Assembly: GCF_003063415.1 (NCBI RefSeq)
Contig: NZ_NESK01000018.1
Coordinates: 1-64,000, forward strand
Reading direction: 5' to 3'
DNA: 64,000 bases
Origin: Limnohabitans sp. 2KL-17
GTDB taxonomy: Bacteria; Pseudomonadota; Gammaproteobacteria; Burkholderiales; Burkholderiaceae_C
This document shows positions 28,719-39,094 of this stretch, piece by piece. A model generated the notes under the pieces. The model was not told where the DNA came from, ran no database searches, and saw nothing but the letters and a program-made list of their open reading frames with translations. A program made the translations under genes and the position numbers. Position 1 is the first letter of the stretch. The number at the start of each line of letters is the position of its first letter.

Positions 28719-28745
28719 AAAGACAACCTTCACGAAACGACCAAC

Positions 28746-29948
28746 ATGAACCAAGCCTACATTTGCGACGCGATCCGTACCCCTTTTGGCCGTTACGGCG
28801 GTGCTTTGAGCAGCGTTCGCACCGACGATCTGGGCGCGGTGCCCTTGCGCGCACTGATGGCCCGCAACCCGAAAGTGGACTGGGCCGCCGTGACCGATGT
28901 GCTGTATGGCTGCGCCAACCAGGCCGGTGAAGACAACCGCAATGTGGCGCACATGAGCAGCCTGCTGGCAGGTTTGCCCATCGATGTGCCGGGCGGCACC
29001 ATCAACCGACTTTGCGGTTCGGGCCTGGACGCCATTGGCACCGCCGCCCGCGCCATCAAGGCGGGGGAAGCCGGGCTGATGATTGCCGGTGGCGTGGAAA
29101 GCATGAGCCGCGCCCCGTTTGTCATGCCCAAAGCCGAAAGCGCCTTCAGCCGCGCCAATGCGGTCTACGACACCACCATCGGCTGGCGTTTTGTCAACAA
29201 GTTGATGAAGGCGCAATACGGCGTGGACTCGATGCCCGAGACCGCAGAAAACGTGGCAACCGACTACAAGATCGAGCGCGAAGCGCAAGACCTGATGGCC
29301 TACAACAGCCAATTGCGCGCCGTCGCCGCGATCAAGGCGGGTCACCTGGCGCGCGAAATCGTGGGTGTGAGCATTCCCCAGAAAAAGGGCGACGCCGTCC
29401 TCGTGGACACCGACGAACACCCGCGTGAAACCAGCCTCGAAGCGCTGGCCAAGCTCAAAGGTGTGGTGCGCCCTGATGGCACCGTGACCGCAGGCAATGC
29501 CTCGGGTGTGAACGATGGCGCGTGTGCCTTGCTGCTGGCAAGTGAAACCGAAGCGGCGAAAAACGGCCTCACGCCCAAAGCGCGTGTGGTGGGCATGGCC
29601 ACTGCGGGTGTGGCCCCGCGTGTCATGGGCATTGGCCCTGCACCGGCCACGCTCAAGGTGCTGGCCCAAACAGGCTTGACCATCGACCACATGGACGTGA
29701 TCGAGCTGAACGAAGCCTTTGCGGCACAAGGCCTGGCCGTGATGCGCATGCTGGGACTGAAAGACGACGACGCCCGTGTGAACGCCTGGGGCGGCGCCAT
29801 CGCCTTGGGGCACCCGTTGGGTGCCTCGGGTGCCCGCTTGGTCACCACCGCCATCAACCGCCTGCAACAAACATCCGGCCGCTACGCACTGTGCACCATG
29901 TGCATTGGTGTGGGTCAGGGCATTGCACTGATCATCGAGCGCGTTTGA
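28746..29948 (+). CDS. pcaF: 3-oxoadipyl-CoA/acetyl-CoA thiolase
   Basis: This 400-residue thiolase cleaves a 3-oxoacyl-CoA to acetyl-CoA plus a shorter acyl-CoA. The nucleophilic Cys is in INRLCGSGLDAIG. The His of the GHPLGASGAR block and the C-terminal Cys of CTMCIGVGQGIAL complete the active site. The AYICDAIRTPFGRYGGALSS start and VNKLMKAQYGVDSMPETAE region resemble PcaF/PaaE-type 3-oxoadipyl-CoA thiolases, but no other beta-ketoadipate or phenylacetate gene is nearby. The substrate is therefore uncertain and it may serve the adjacent acyl-CoA pathway. Start: ATG at 28746. Confidence 0.85.
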   Translation: MNQAYICDAIRTPFGRYGGALSSVRTDDLGAVPLRALMARNPKVDWAAVTDVLYGCANQAGEDNRNVAHMSSLLAGLPIDVPGGTINRLCGSGLDAIGTAARAIKAGEAGLMIAGGVESMSRAPFVMPKAESAFSRANAVYDTTIGWRFVNKLMKAQYGVDSMPETAENVATDYKIEREAQDLMAYNSQLRAVAAIKAGHLAREIVGVSIPQKKGDAVLVDTDEHPRETSLEALAKLKGVVRPDGTVTAGNASGVNDGACALLLASETEAAKNGLTPKARVVGMATAGVAPRVMGIGPAPATLKVLAQTGLTIDHMDVIELNEAFAAQGLAVMRMLGLKDDDARVNAWGGAIALGHPLGASGARLVTTAINRLQQTSGRYALCTMCIGVGQGIALIIERV

Positions 29949-29963
29949 CGCATGCCCCCGTGA

Positions 29964-30374
29964 TCAAGCCCAGGGTGACAAAGGCTCTGGCCACCAGCCC
30001 CTTCGGGGGCTTTTTTGTGCCTGCTGCCATTCTTGCGCGCTGACTTCGATGTCCATGCGCAGCAGTGCAGCACCCATGGCTTTGCCCAGGTTGTCCAGCC
30101 GCAGATTGCGTGCGCCGCCACCTTGAAGAGCGCCTTCCAGCACGAATTTCATGGCCAGGATGTTGGGCAACGCCCAGGCTTGCACCTTGCCCGGCAGCCA
30201 GGGGTCAAAGTGGGCTTGTACTTTGTCTGCTGTGACTTCGCGTTCAATGATCCGATAGCCGTCTTCGTTCCAGGCGAACAGGCCAAAGTCCACCCAGTCG
30301 GCTTTGTCACCGCTGCGGGCGTGGGCCAGGTGGGCCAGGGGCATGCGCAAGAGGCTTGGGTTTAGGGTGTTCAT
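29964..30374 (-). CDS. AtuA-related C-terminal domain protein
   Basis: This 136-residue protein matches the C-terminal domain that is fused to DUF1446 in long AtuA proteins: LLRMPLAHLAHARSGDKADW, KVQAHFDPWLPGKVQAWALP, ARNLRLDNLGKAMGAALLRM. Here it is a separate gene overlapping the AtuA-like gene by 4 bases, so the two are translationally coupled and probably form a complex. The last ~15 residues are encoded across the terminator of the convergent thiolase gene and are probably non-essential. The biochemical role in terpene catabolism is unknown. Confidence 0.82.
   Translation of the reverse strand: MNTLNPSLLRMPLAHLAHARSGDKADWVDFGLFAWNEDGYRIIEREVTADKVQAHFDPWLPGKVQAWALPNILAMKFVLEGALQGGGARNLRLDNLGKAMGAALLRMDIEVSAQEWQQAQKSPRRGWWPEPLSPWA
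29996..30016 (+). terminator. Intrinsic terminator of the thiolase gene
   Basis: The stem AGCCCC/GGGGCT has loop TTCG and is followed by TTTTTT. It lies inside the 3' coding end of the opposite-strand AtuA-related gene, 48 bases after the thiolase stop. Confidence 0.9.
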
Positions 30375-31762
30375 GTGTTGAGTTCCAGAATTTCAAGGCG
30401 GGCCTGAACCCTGTTGCGAGGAATCAGTGTGGGCCAGATACCCAGCAATTCGCTGCTGCTGTTCATGCCCTGAAAGCCACAGGTGTAGGCCGGCCCGCTC
30501 AGGGCCATCCAGGGAAAGAGGCGACCAAAACCATCGGCCGCCGCTTTGACTTGTGTGCGCAAGGCCATGCGAACCCAGATCTCTGCGCGCTCATTCAGTT
30601 CTGTGGCTGAAGGCAATTGGGCCAGCGGGCCGTGCGCCGAATTGAGGCCCGGATACTCCACAAAAAGTTCGTCAAAAGGCAACTTTCGCTCCTTGAGTTG
30701 GCAGCGGATCATGGCCTCCGCGGCGTGCACTTTGTCCCAGGCGTCGGGCCATGAAAAGCCCCAACTGACCTCCGCCTTGAAGCCATCTTTGAAGCCCGCC
30801 ACCGCCTTCAACTGGTCGCCAGGGCGCGCGCCTTTGGCCCCAGTCAAGCGCACCCGGTGATGGCCTTCATCGGTCAATGCGATTTGGCCCATGTCCAGCA
30901 CCACGTCGGGCGACAGGTAAGCGTGTGGGTTGTGCACCTCGTAGAGAAGTTGCTGGCGGACCGTGTCAAAGTTAACCAGGCCACCCGTGTCCGGTGCTTT
31001 GGTCAGGATGGCCGTGCCATCGGCCTGTACCTCGGCAATCGGGTAGCCAATGTGGGCCAGATCGGGGATGGCTTGCCAGCTGCCCTGGCTGCCAAAATTG
31101 CCACCGCTGCCCTGGCCCGAGCATTCCAGCAAGTGGCCCACCGCCAGACCTTGGGCCAAGCGGTTGAAATCTTCAGACGTGCTGGCATCGCCCAGCTTCC
31201 AGCCCAGGCCGTGCACCAGCGGCCCCAAAAACAGCGCTGCATCGGCCACTCGCCCGGTGATCACGATGTCAGCCCCCTGGTCCAACGCATCCACGATGGG
31301 TTGCGCCCCCAAGTAGGCGTTGCCAAACACCAGACGCTCGCGCACGCTGCTCATGTCTGCACCGTTCATCATGTGGTCAAACCGTGTGCCTGCGTCTTGT
31401 AAAAGGGGTAGTACGTCATCTCCCGACACCACCGCGATGTGCGGGTGCCAGCCAGCGCCTGCCAGAGCATTGCGCACCGCCAAGGCGGCGCCCATCGAGT
31501 TCAGGCCGCCTGCGTTGCACACAAACCGAACGCCGCGTGGCTGCATCAGCGGCCACAGGCGCAAGAGCATGGGCACCACATCGCGGGCATAGCCCAGCGA
31601 CGGGTCGCGTTGGCGGTCTTTTTGAAGAATGGCCAGCGTGAGCTCGGCCAGGTGGTCGCTGGCGATGAACTGGACTTGGCCGCGCTCGATGCTGGCGACC
31701 ACGGGCTCCCAGTTATCGCCGTAAAAACCGAGGCCGGAACCGATGCGAATGGCATTTGTCAT
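30371..31762 (-). CDS. atuA: AtuA-like protein (DUF1446), acyclic terpene utilisation family
   Basis: This 463-residue soluble protein starts with the ATG at 31762. DUF1446 landmarks are RIGSGLGFYGDNWEPV, FIASDHLAELTLAIL, VRFVCNAGGLNSMGAALAVR, VITGRVADAALFLGPL and GGLVNFDTVRQQLLYEVHNP. In P. aeruginosa, atuA is the first gene of the citronellol/geraniol (atu) cluster and is needed for growth on terpenes, but its reaction is not established. Here it is split from its C-terminal domain, lies 10 kb from the other atu-like genes and is divergent from a liv-type transporter operon. The family is confident; the function is open. Confidence 0.85.
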   Translation of the reverse strand: MTNAIRIGSGLGFYGDNWEPVVASIERGQVQFIASDHLAELTLAILQKDRQRDPSLGYARDVVPMLLRLWPLMQPRGVRFVCNAGGLNSMGAALAVRNALAGAGWHPHIAVVSGDDVLPLLQDAGTRFDHMMNGADMSSVRERLVFGNAYLGAQPIVDALDQGADIVITGRVADAALFLGPLVHGLGWKLGDASTSEDFNRLAQGLAVGHLLECSGQGSGGNFGSQGSWQAIPDLAHIGYPIAEVQADGTAILTKAPDTGGLVNFDTVRQQLLYEVHNPHAYLSPDVVLDMGQIALTDEGHHRVRLTGAKGARPGDQLKAVAGFKDGFKAEVSWGFSWPDAWDKVHAAEAMIRCQLKERKLPFDELFVEYPGLNSAHGPLAQLPSATELNERAEIWVRMALRTQVKAAADGFGRLFPWMALSGPAYTCGFQGMNSSSELLGIWPTLIPRNRVQARLEILELNT

Positions 31763-31843
31763 GCGGGGATATTGAAGCCTTGTGTTTGAGTTTGAATGGG
31801 GGACAACCCCTAGGGAAAGTCTCGTGTAAGACATACATAATCG

Positions 31844-31868
31844 CACGGTCGTTCGCAAATGCTTTTGC
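31844..31868. promoter_or_regulatory. Candidate operator between atuA-like and liv operons
   Basis: This divergent gap (31763-31938) contains CGGTCGTTCG, a CG-spaced partial dyad, next to GCAAA-N4-TTTGC (31855-31868). Both look like binding sites for TetR-type acyl-CoA-pathway regulators. A related GCAAA-N3-TTTGC lies in the control region at 52 kb. Only the pattern supports this. Confidence 0.3.
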
Positions 31869-31938
31869 CCAGGCTCGAAGCCCATGGCAAAGCCAATGCG
31901 GACTTTGGCAAGACAATAAAAACACAGAGGAGACGGGC

Positions 31939-32814
31939 GTGCAATTGCTGCAACTGCTGATCAGCGGTGTGGCCCAGGGCTGTATTTACGGACTCATTGC
32001 CCTGGGTTTCGTGCTGATTTACAAGGCCACCGAAACGGTGAGCTTTGCCCAGGGTGACCTGATGATGGTGGGGGCCTTTTCGGGTCTGGCCGCCATGATG
32101 CTGCTGGGCTTTCCTTTTTGGTTGTCAGTGCCTGCCGCCATCGTGGCCATGGGCGTTTTCGGTGTCTTGCTGGAGCGCATGGTGATTCGCCCCATACTCG
32201 GGCAGCCTGCGTTTTCCATTGTCATGCTGACTATTGGCGTGGGGTATGTACTGCGCGGCCTGATCACCATGATCCCCGATGTCGGAACCGACACCCACAC
32301 CATGCCTGTGCCTTATGCAGGACAGGTTTTGCGCTTGGGTAGTCTGGTGATTGCTGCCGAGCAAATGGTGGTGATCGGCGCCACTGGCATTTTGTGTCTG
32401 GGTTTGTTTGCCATGTTCAAGTACAGCAAGTTGGGCGTTGCCATGCAAGCCGCATCGCAAAACCAGCTGGCCGCTTATTACATGGGCATTCCGGTCAAGC
32501 AAATCAATGGCTTGGTCTGGGGCTTGGCGGCGGGTGTGGCTGCGGTAGCAGGTCTGCTGCTGGCGCCCATCACCTTTGTGCACGCCAACATGGGCTTTAT
32601 TGGACTTAAGGCTTTTCCGGCCGCTGTGGTCGGCGGTTTTGGAAGCTTGCTTGGCGCCATCGTGGGCGGTCTGGTGATTGGCATTGTCGAGTCGTTTTCG
32701 GGCTTTTACTTGCCCGAAGGTTTTAAAGACATTGCGCCCTACATCGTGGTGTTGCTCATGCTGGTGCTCAAGCCCAATGGCTTGTTCGGCGAGCAACTGC
32801 GCAAGAAAGTCTGA
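31939..32814 (+). CDS. livH: Branched-chain amino acid-type ABC transporter permease (LivH family)
   Basis: This 291-residue inner-membrane permease has eight or so TM segments. The start is the GTG at 31939 with a GAGGAGA ribosome site; upstream in-frame ATGs lie in non-coding sequence. Family signatures are SGVAQGCIYGLIALGFVLIY, VSFAQGDLMMVGAF, GVAMQAASQNQLAAYYMGIP and a C-terminal GGFGSLLGAIVGGLVIG. It pairs with LivM. Because an acyl-CoA ligase is embedded in the operon, the substrate is more likely a carboxylic acid than an amino acid. Confidence 0.92.
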   Translation: MQLLQLLISGVAQGCIYGLIALGFVLIYKATETVSFAQGDLMMVGAFSGLAAMMLLGFPFWLSVPAAIVAMGVFGVLLERMVIRPILGQPAFSIVMLTIGVGYVLRGLITMIPDVGTDTHTMPVPYAGQVLRLGSLVIAAEQMVVIGATGILCLGLFAMFKYSKLGVAMQAASQNQLAAYYMGIPVKQINGLVWGLAAGVAAVAGLLLAPITFVHANMGFIGLKAFPAAVVGGFGSLLGAIVGGLVIGIVESFSGFYLPEGFKDIAPYIVVLLMLVLKPNGLFGEQLRKKV

Positions 32815-32823
32815 GGCCCCGAC

Positions 32824-33896
32824 ATGCGTTTCATTTTCAAGACCGAATACAACCAGGACATTATCCTGGCCAAGCACGGTGGCCATGTGTTCTGGTACAG
32901 CTTGCTGGGGCTTTTCCTGGTGGCCGCACCCTGGGTTGTTGCGGAATACTGGCTGGCCCAACTGACCTTCGTGCTGATTTATGCGGTGGTGGGCCTGGGC
33001 CTCATGCTGCTGGCCGGCTTTACCGGTTTATTCTCCTTGGGCCATGCCGCCTTTTTGGGTGTGGGGGCTTACACCCAAGGCGTTATGGTGAACGCTGGTG
33101 TGCCGTTTCCGCTGGCCTTGTTGTGTGCGGGCTTGTTCTCGGCCATTGCGGGGGTCATCGTCGGTTTGCCTGCACTGCGTGTCAAAGGCATTTACCTGGG
33201 CATGGCCACGCTGGCCTTTGGCTTCATTGTCGAAGAGGGCATGGCCCGCTGGGAGCATGTCACGGGTGGCAATGCGGGCCTGATGGTCGGCTACCCCAAA
33301 CTGGGTGGCTGGACCCTGGACACCACCGAAGAGTTCTATTTTCTTTGCCTTGTTGTCGCAGTGGGTGCCACATTGGCCATCGTGAATTTGCTGCGTTCGT
33401 CCACCGGGCGGGCATTTGTGGCGATCCGCGATTCCGAAATCTCGGCCCAGAGCATGGGCATCCACCTGGCACGCTATAAGACGCTGTCTTTTGCCTTGTC
33501 GGCTGCTTTGGCCGGCATTGGCGGGGCGCTCTATGCCCACAAGATCCAGTTTCTTTCACCTGAGCAGTTCAGCATCATCCAGTCGATCGACTTGTTGCTG
33601 ATGGTGGTGATCGGTGGTCTGGGGTCCATCCATGGGGCTTTCCTGGGGGCCATTTTCCTGATCGTCATGCCCCAACTTATTTCCATGGGCAAAGACTTTT
33701 TGCCCGCAGCCATTGGCGGAGCCGCCGGTTTGCAGGGCACGGTTTACGGCATGGTGTTGATCGCCTTTGTGTTGTTTGAACCGATGGGCTTGTACGGGCG
33801 TTGGCTCAAGGTGCGCACCTGGTTCCAGCTCTTCCCGTTCTATCGCCGTGGCCTGTTCAAGCGCCAGAAATCATTCCAGAAATCGGACCGTCTGAA

Positions 33897-33900
<4 letters not shown>
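32824..33900 (+). CDS. livM: Branched-chain amino acid-type ABC transporter permease (LivM family)
   Basis: This 358-residue inner-membrane permease has LVFIY-type TM segments, GLMLLAGFTGLFSLGHAAFLG, LRVKGIYLGMATLAFGFIVE, IRDSEISAQSMGI and VIGGLGSIHGAFLGAIF, the EAA-like cytoplasmic loops and pore motifs of LivM. The soluble C-terminal tail is basic. It overlaps livG by 4 bases (ATGA at 33897). Confidence 0.93.
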
Positions 33901-34726
<826 letters not shown>

Positions 34727-34730
<4 letters not shown>

Positions 34731-35563
34731 GCGCCGCCACACAAAATTTGAACGACAGCCCGGCAGGGGCGGCAGAAGTGTCTGGGGCAACAGATAGCGT
34801 GATGCTGAAATTGCTCAACGTGGAAAGCGCTTACGGTCCGATCAAAGCGATTCGAGGTGTCAGCCTGCAGGTTCGCAAGGGTGAAATCGCCACGGTGCTG
34901 GGTTCCAACGGGGCGGGCAAAACCACCATCCTCAAAACCATCAGCGGCATCATCGACCCGCGCAAGGGCTCGATCGAGTTCAAGGGCAAAAGCATCACCG
35001 CGCAAGACCCCGCCATCATTGTGCAAAGTGGCCTGATGCACGTGCCTGAAGGCCGCGAGGTGTTTCCTTTGCTGTCGATTCGCGACAACCTGCTCATGGG
35101 CGCCTTCACGCGCGACGACCGCGATGGCGTGGCGCGTGACATGGAAGCCGTGTTCAATTACTTCCCCATCCTGCGTGAGCGCACGGCCCAAGACGCCGGT
35201 TTACTCTCGGGTGGCCAGCAACAAATGCTGGCCATCAGCCGGGCCTTGATGGCCAACCCGGACCTGATCTTGTTGGACGAGCCCAGCTTGGGCCTCAGCC
35301 CCAAGCTCACCAAGGAAATCTTCGAGATCGTGGTGCGCATCAACCGCGAGCGTGGCACCACCATCTTGCTGGTTGAGCAAAACGCCAACATGGCACTCAA
35401 TGCTTCGGACTACGGCTACGTGCTCGAAAACGGCCGCATCGTGATGGAAGACATCTGTGCCCGTTTGCGTGAAAAAGAGGACATCAAGGAGTTCTACCTG
35501 GGGCTCAAGGAAGAGGGCGTGCGTGCCGATCGCCGCTGGAAAAAGAAGAAAACCTGGAGATAA
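34727..35563 (+). CDS. livF: ABC transporter ATP-binding protein (LivF family)
   Basis: This 278-residue ATPase has Walker A GSNGAGKTT, signature LLSGGQQQMLAISRAL, Walker B LILLDEPSLGLSP and LLVEQNANMAL. It carries about 25 extra N-terminal residues before MLKLLNVESAYGPIKAI, so translation could begin later at the ATG at 34802. The C-terminal tail is basic (RRWKKKKTWR). The ligase gene begins 3 bases after its stop. Confidence 0.93.
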
Positions 35564-35566
35564 GAC

Positions 35567-37423
35567 ATGAGCCAACTCTGGGACACCTCCGGCATTGCGC
35601 CGCAAAAAAACATCGTCATGGCGGGCGAGACCATCCCCGCCATCTTCTGGAATGCTGTGGCCGTCCGTGGCCCGAATGTATGGATGCGCCAAAAAGACTT
35701 TGGCATCTGGCGCAGTTGGACCTGGGACCAAACCGCCCAGGCCGTGCGCGAGATCGGCCATGGGCTGATGGCGCTGGGCTTTGAGGCCCGACACACCGCC
35801 TCGATTCTGGCCAATACCAACATCGAGTGGGTGCTGTGCGACCTGGCCGTGCTGAGCGCTGGTGGTGTATCCAACGGCATTTACCCGACCGATGCCGCAG
35901 AGCAAGTGCATTACCTCTGCGAAGACTCGGCCACCCGGGTTCTTTTTGTCGAAGACGATGAGCAACTCGACAAGGCCTTGGCCGTTCGCGACAGCTTGCC
36001 CTTGCTGAGCAAGATCGTTGTGTTTGACATGGACGGCTTGCGCGACTTTCACGACCCACAGGTCATCAGCCTGAAAGACCTGCGCGCCCTGGGGCGCGAA
36101 CACGCCAAGGCCCATCCCCACCTGCTGGCGCAGCGCGTAGCCCAATGCAAGCCCGAAGATCTGGCCATCCTGGTCTACACCTCGGGCACGACCGGCAGAC
36201 CCAAGGGTGGCATGCACAGCCACCATGGCCTGGTTTACACCGTGCGCGGTTACAACACCCTTATCGCCCGAGACGAACGCGACGAATGCATGTGCTTTTT
36301 GCCCCTGTGCCACATCGCAGAGCGCATGGGGGGTGAGTATTTTTCCCTGTACACCGGTGCCAAACTCAACTTTGTCGAGAACCCCGAAACCGTGCCTGAA
36401 AACGTTCGCGAGATCGCGCCCACTGTTTTCACGGCGGTGCCCCGCGTCTGGGAAAAGTTTTACTCGGGCGTCATGATCGCCCTTAAAGAAGCGGGCGGCC
36501 TGCAGCAAGCCATTTATGGCTGGTCCATCGGTGTGGGCCATCAGGTGGCCGAGTTGGTGCTCAAAGGCCAGCCCGTGCCTGCCAGCCTCAAGCTTCGCTT
36601 TTATCTGGCACGTTTGCTGGCGCTGAACAATGTCCGAAAGATGATCGGCATCCACCGTGCGAGGTTTCTGGTCACGGGTGCCGCGCCCATCTCGCCCGAG
36701 TTGGTGCGTTGGTACTTGGCACTGGGCCTGCCCATGCTGGAAGTGTGGGGCATGACCGAGACCTGTGGTGCCGCCACAGGTGTTCCCGCTGACCGCATCA
36801 AACCCGGATCGATCGGACCTGCCGCCGAATTCAACGAAGTGCGCCTGGACCCGGTGACCGGCGAAATTCTGGTGCGGGGCCCCAATGTTTTCATGGGCTA
36901 TCTGAACTTGCCTGAAAAGACCGCCGAAACAATTGATGCCGACGGCTGGTTGCACACGGGGGATGTGGGCGTGGTGGACGAGGAAGGGTTTTTCCGCATC
37001 ACCGATCGCATGAAAGACATCATCATCACGGCTGGGGGAAAGAACATTACCCCGAGCGAACTCGAAAACGAATTGAAATTCTCGCCTTACATCACCGATG
37101 CGGTGGTCATTGGCGACAAAAGGGCGTATCTGACCGTGATCATCATGATCGACCAGGAAAACGTGGAGAAATACGCACAGGACAACGATGTGCCTTTTTC
37201 CAACTACGCCAGCCTGACTCACAGCGCCGAGGTGCAAAACTTGATACAGGCCGAGATCGACCGTGTCAACAAGAAATTTGCACGGGTTGAGCAGATCAAG
37301 AAATTTTGGCTGCTCGATACACAATTGACAGCCGAAGACGAAGAACTGACACCGACCATGAAGCTCAAGCGCAAATTGGTCGAAAACAAATACGCGCCTC
37401 AGATTGAGGCCATGTACCGCTGA
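35567..37423 (+). CDS. Long-chain-type acyl-CoA ligase (AMP-binding)
   Basis: This 618-residue adenylate-forming enzyme activates a carboxylic acid to its CoA thioester. The AMP motifs are LVYTSGTTGRPKGGMHSH, GMTETCGAATG, GWLHTGDVG and ITDRMKDIIITAGGKNITPS. The COG1022-like insert and length suggest long-chain or bulky substrates. It lies within the liv operon between livF and the binding-protein gene, which suggests coupled import and activation of the same acid. In P. aeruginosa, atuH encodes a comparable ligase; whether this is its counterpart is not shown. Confidence 0.88.
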   Translation: MSQLWDTSGIAPQKNIVMAGETIPAIFWNAVAVRGPNVWMRQKDFGIWRSWTWDQTAQAVREIGHGLMALGFEARHTASILANTNIEWVLCDLAVLSAGGVSNGIYPTDAAEQVHYLCEDSATRVLFVEDDEQLDKALAVRDSLPLLSKIVVFDMDGLRDFHDPQVISLKDLRALGREHAKAHPHLLAQRVAQCKPEDLAILVYTSGTTGRPKGGMHSHHGLVYTVRGYNTLIARDERDECMCFLPLCHIAERMGGEYFSLYTGAKLNFVENPETVPENVREIAPTVFTAVPRVWEKFYSGVMIALKEAGGLQQAIYGWSIGVGHQVAELVLKGQPVPASLKLRFYLARLLALNNVRKMIGIHRARFLVTGAAPISPELVRWYLALGLPMLEVWGMTETCGAATGVPADRIKPGSIGPAAEFNEVRLDPVTGEILVRGPNVFMGYLNLPEKTAETIDADGWLHTGDVGVVDEEGFFRITDRMKDIIITAGGKNITPSELENELKFSPYITDAVVIGDKRAYLTVIIMIDQENVEKYAQDNDVPFSNYASLTHSAEVQNLIQAEIDRVNKKFARVEQIKKFWLLDTQLTAEDEELTPTMKLKRKLVENKYAPQIEAMYR

Positions 37424-37458
37424 ACCATTACCCTTTACTACAACAGGAGACCTGCAAC

Positions 37459-38628
37459 ATGAAAATCAAACTCAGCCTCGTCGCTGCTGCTTTGGCCTTG
37501 ACCGCTGGCGCGGTCATGGCCCAAACGCAAGGCGTGACCAAAAACGAAGTCGTGCTCGGCTCCATCCAAGATTTGTCTGGCCCTCTGGCCGGATTTGGCA
37601 AGCAAGTTCGCCTGGGCATGATGCTGCGTGTGGACGAAGCCAACGAGCAAGGTGGCATCAATGGCCGCAAGTTCAAGTTGCTGGTCGAAGATTCGGCTTA
37701 TGACCCGCGCCGCGCCGTCTTGGCCGCGCAAAAATTGGTCAACCAAGACAAAATTTTTGCCATGATTGGTCATATCGGCACGGCACAAAATATGGCGGCC
37801 ATGCCTGTCCAGTTCCAGAAGAACGTGATCAACTTCTTCCCGGTGACGGCAGCGCGCGAAATGTACGACCCTTTTCACAAGCTCAAGTACTCATTTGCGG
37901 CCACCTACTTTGACCAGATGCGCGTGGGCGTGCCCATGCTCGTCAAGGAAAAAAATGCCAAACAAATTTGCGCGATGTACCAGGACGATGAATTCGGTCT
38001 GGAAGTCTTCCGGGGCGCCGAGGCGGGCCTGAAAGCAGCAGGACTGCAGTTCGCTGAAGTCACCACCTACAAGCGCGGCGCGACCGACTTCTCATCGCAA
38101 ATGCAAAAACTGGCATCGTCCAAGTGCGATTTCGTGGTGATGGGCACCATCATCCGTGAAACCATTGGCGGCATTGGCACCGCTCGTCGCTTGGGATTCA
38201 ACCCAACCTTCATTGGATCGAGCGCGTCCTACACCGACCTGATCCACAAGCTTGGTGGCCCTGCCATGAACGGCTTTTACGCCACCATGTCGGTGCAGCA
38301 CCCCTACCTGGACGAAGCAGCGCAGCCGATCCGTTTCTGGGCCAACAAATACAAGACCAAGTTCAACGAAGACCCTACAGTGTTCTCGGTATATGGCTAC
38401 AACGCCATCGATGCTTTCTTGCGTGCCATCGAAAAATCAGGTGCAAATCTGACCACCGAGAGCATCATCAAGGCCATGGACACCATGGTCATTCCGCCCG
38501 ACATGTTTGGCAGCGCTGAAATGACTTTCAGCCCCACCAAGCGTTTGGGCAGCAATGCCTCGCGCATGTCGCAGATTACCGATGGTCGCTGGAAGGTGAC
38601 ATCGGCTTACTTCACCGACACCAAGTAA
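37459..38628 (+). CDS. ABC transporter periplasmic binding protein (LivK-like)
   Basis: This 389-residue type I periplasmic binding protein has a signal peptide cleaved near AVMA|QTQG. The mature protein reads LGSIQDLSGPLAGFGKQVRL and GGINGRKFKLLVEDSAYDPR, then KSGANLTTESIIKAM near the C-terminus, a Peripla_BP_6 fold. A strong AGGAGA ribosome site precedes it, as expected for an abundant binding protein. It is the last gene of the operon, before a clear terminator. The ligand is unknown; an organic acid or acyl compound is inferred from the adjacent ligase. Confidence 0.9.
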   Translation: MKIKLSLVAAALALTAGAVMAQTQGVTKNEVVLGSIQDLSGPLAGFGKQVRLGMMLRVDEANEQGGINGRKFKLLVEDSAYDPRRAVLAAQKLVNQDKIFAMIGHIGTAQNMAAMPVQFQKNVINFFPVTAAREMYDPFHKLKYSFAATYFDQMRVGVPMLVKEKNAKQICAMYQDDEFGLEVFRGAEAGLKAAGLQFAEVTTYKRGATDFSSQMQKLASSKCDFVVMGTIIRETIGGIGTARRLGFNPTFIGSSASYTDLIHKLGGPAMNGFYATMSVQHPYLDEAAQPIRFWANKYKTKFNEDPTVFSVYGYNAIDAFLRAIEKSGANLTTESIIKAMDTMVIPPDMFGSAEMTFSPTKRLGSNASRMSQITDGRWKVTSAYFTDTK

Positions 38629-38654
38629 AGCCTGCAACGCAAGCTGCTTGAATC

Positions 38655-38690
38655 AAACCGCCAGCACCTGCAAAGGTCTGGCGGTTTTTT
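38655..38690 (+). terminator. Intrinsic terminator of the liv-type operon
   Basis: The stem AAACCGCCAG/CTGGCGGTTT has a 13-base loop and is followed by a T-run. It ends the livH-to-binding-protein operon. Confidence 0.9.
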
Positions 38691-39094
38691 CATGGTTATC
38701 TGAACCTCTTTACAAGGGCGTTTCGGCATGGAACCATTGGGCACTTGAGGCGGCTCGGCCGTCGTTGCGTCACTGGCGATGGCCATGCCGCACACGACTC
38801 ATATTCAAGCTTGGGCCATGTACTTCGCAACATTACCTGCCAGAGCGAGAAGCACCACAGGATGCCGTCAGTTCACCTATGACTGCTTCGCAGCGCCTTG
38901 CCCAGACGCATCGAATATTCCGTAAATCCAGTTTAAAACTCTTGTTTTTCGAGAATGAAACTAGGTTTAATTCAGTAAAAATAGAGGTCATTAAGCCCTG
39001 CTGATTGTGAAATCTTAAAAAAAAGGCTTGTGTGCTGGCTTCTGAAAAGTCTGGCTTGTCCCCTGTTATTGATTGATTTGAAAAGAGGTATTTC
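38691..39094. other. 404-base intergenic region with no recognised gene
   Basis: Short open frames here lack ribosome sites and family resemblance. The last ~150 bases are AT-richer and end in GAAAAGAGG, the ribosome site of the TerC gene. I looked for a yybP-ykoY (Mn) riboswitch, known upstream of some TerC/Alx genes, and found no convincing core. Confidence 0.4.

Noticed and set aside
35201-37324. A 707-codon open frame opposite livF and the acyl-CoA ligase
   Set aside because: It is antisense to genes with complete motifs, has no family resemblance and is rich in His/Gly/Gln as expected for a shadow frame in GC-rich coding DNA.
38648-39004. A 118-codon open frame in the gap before the TerC gene
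   Set aside because: It starts inside the operon terminator, has no ribosome site and resembles nothing; treated as non-coding.
38691-39094. yybP-ykoY manganese riboswitch upstream of the TerC gene
   Set aside because: Expected from some TerC/Alx genes, but the conserved core and pairing were not found by eye.
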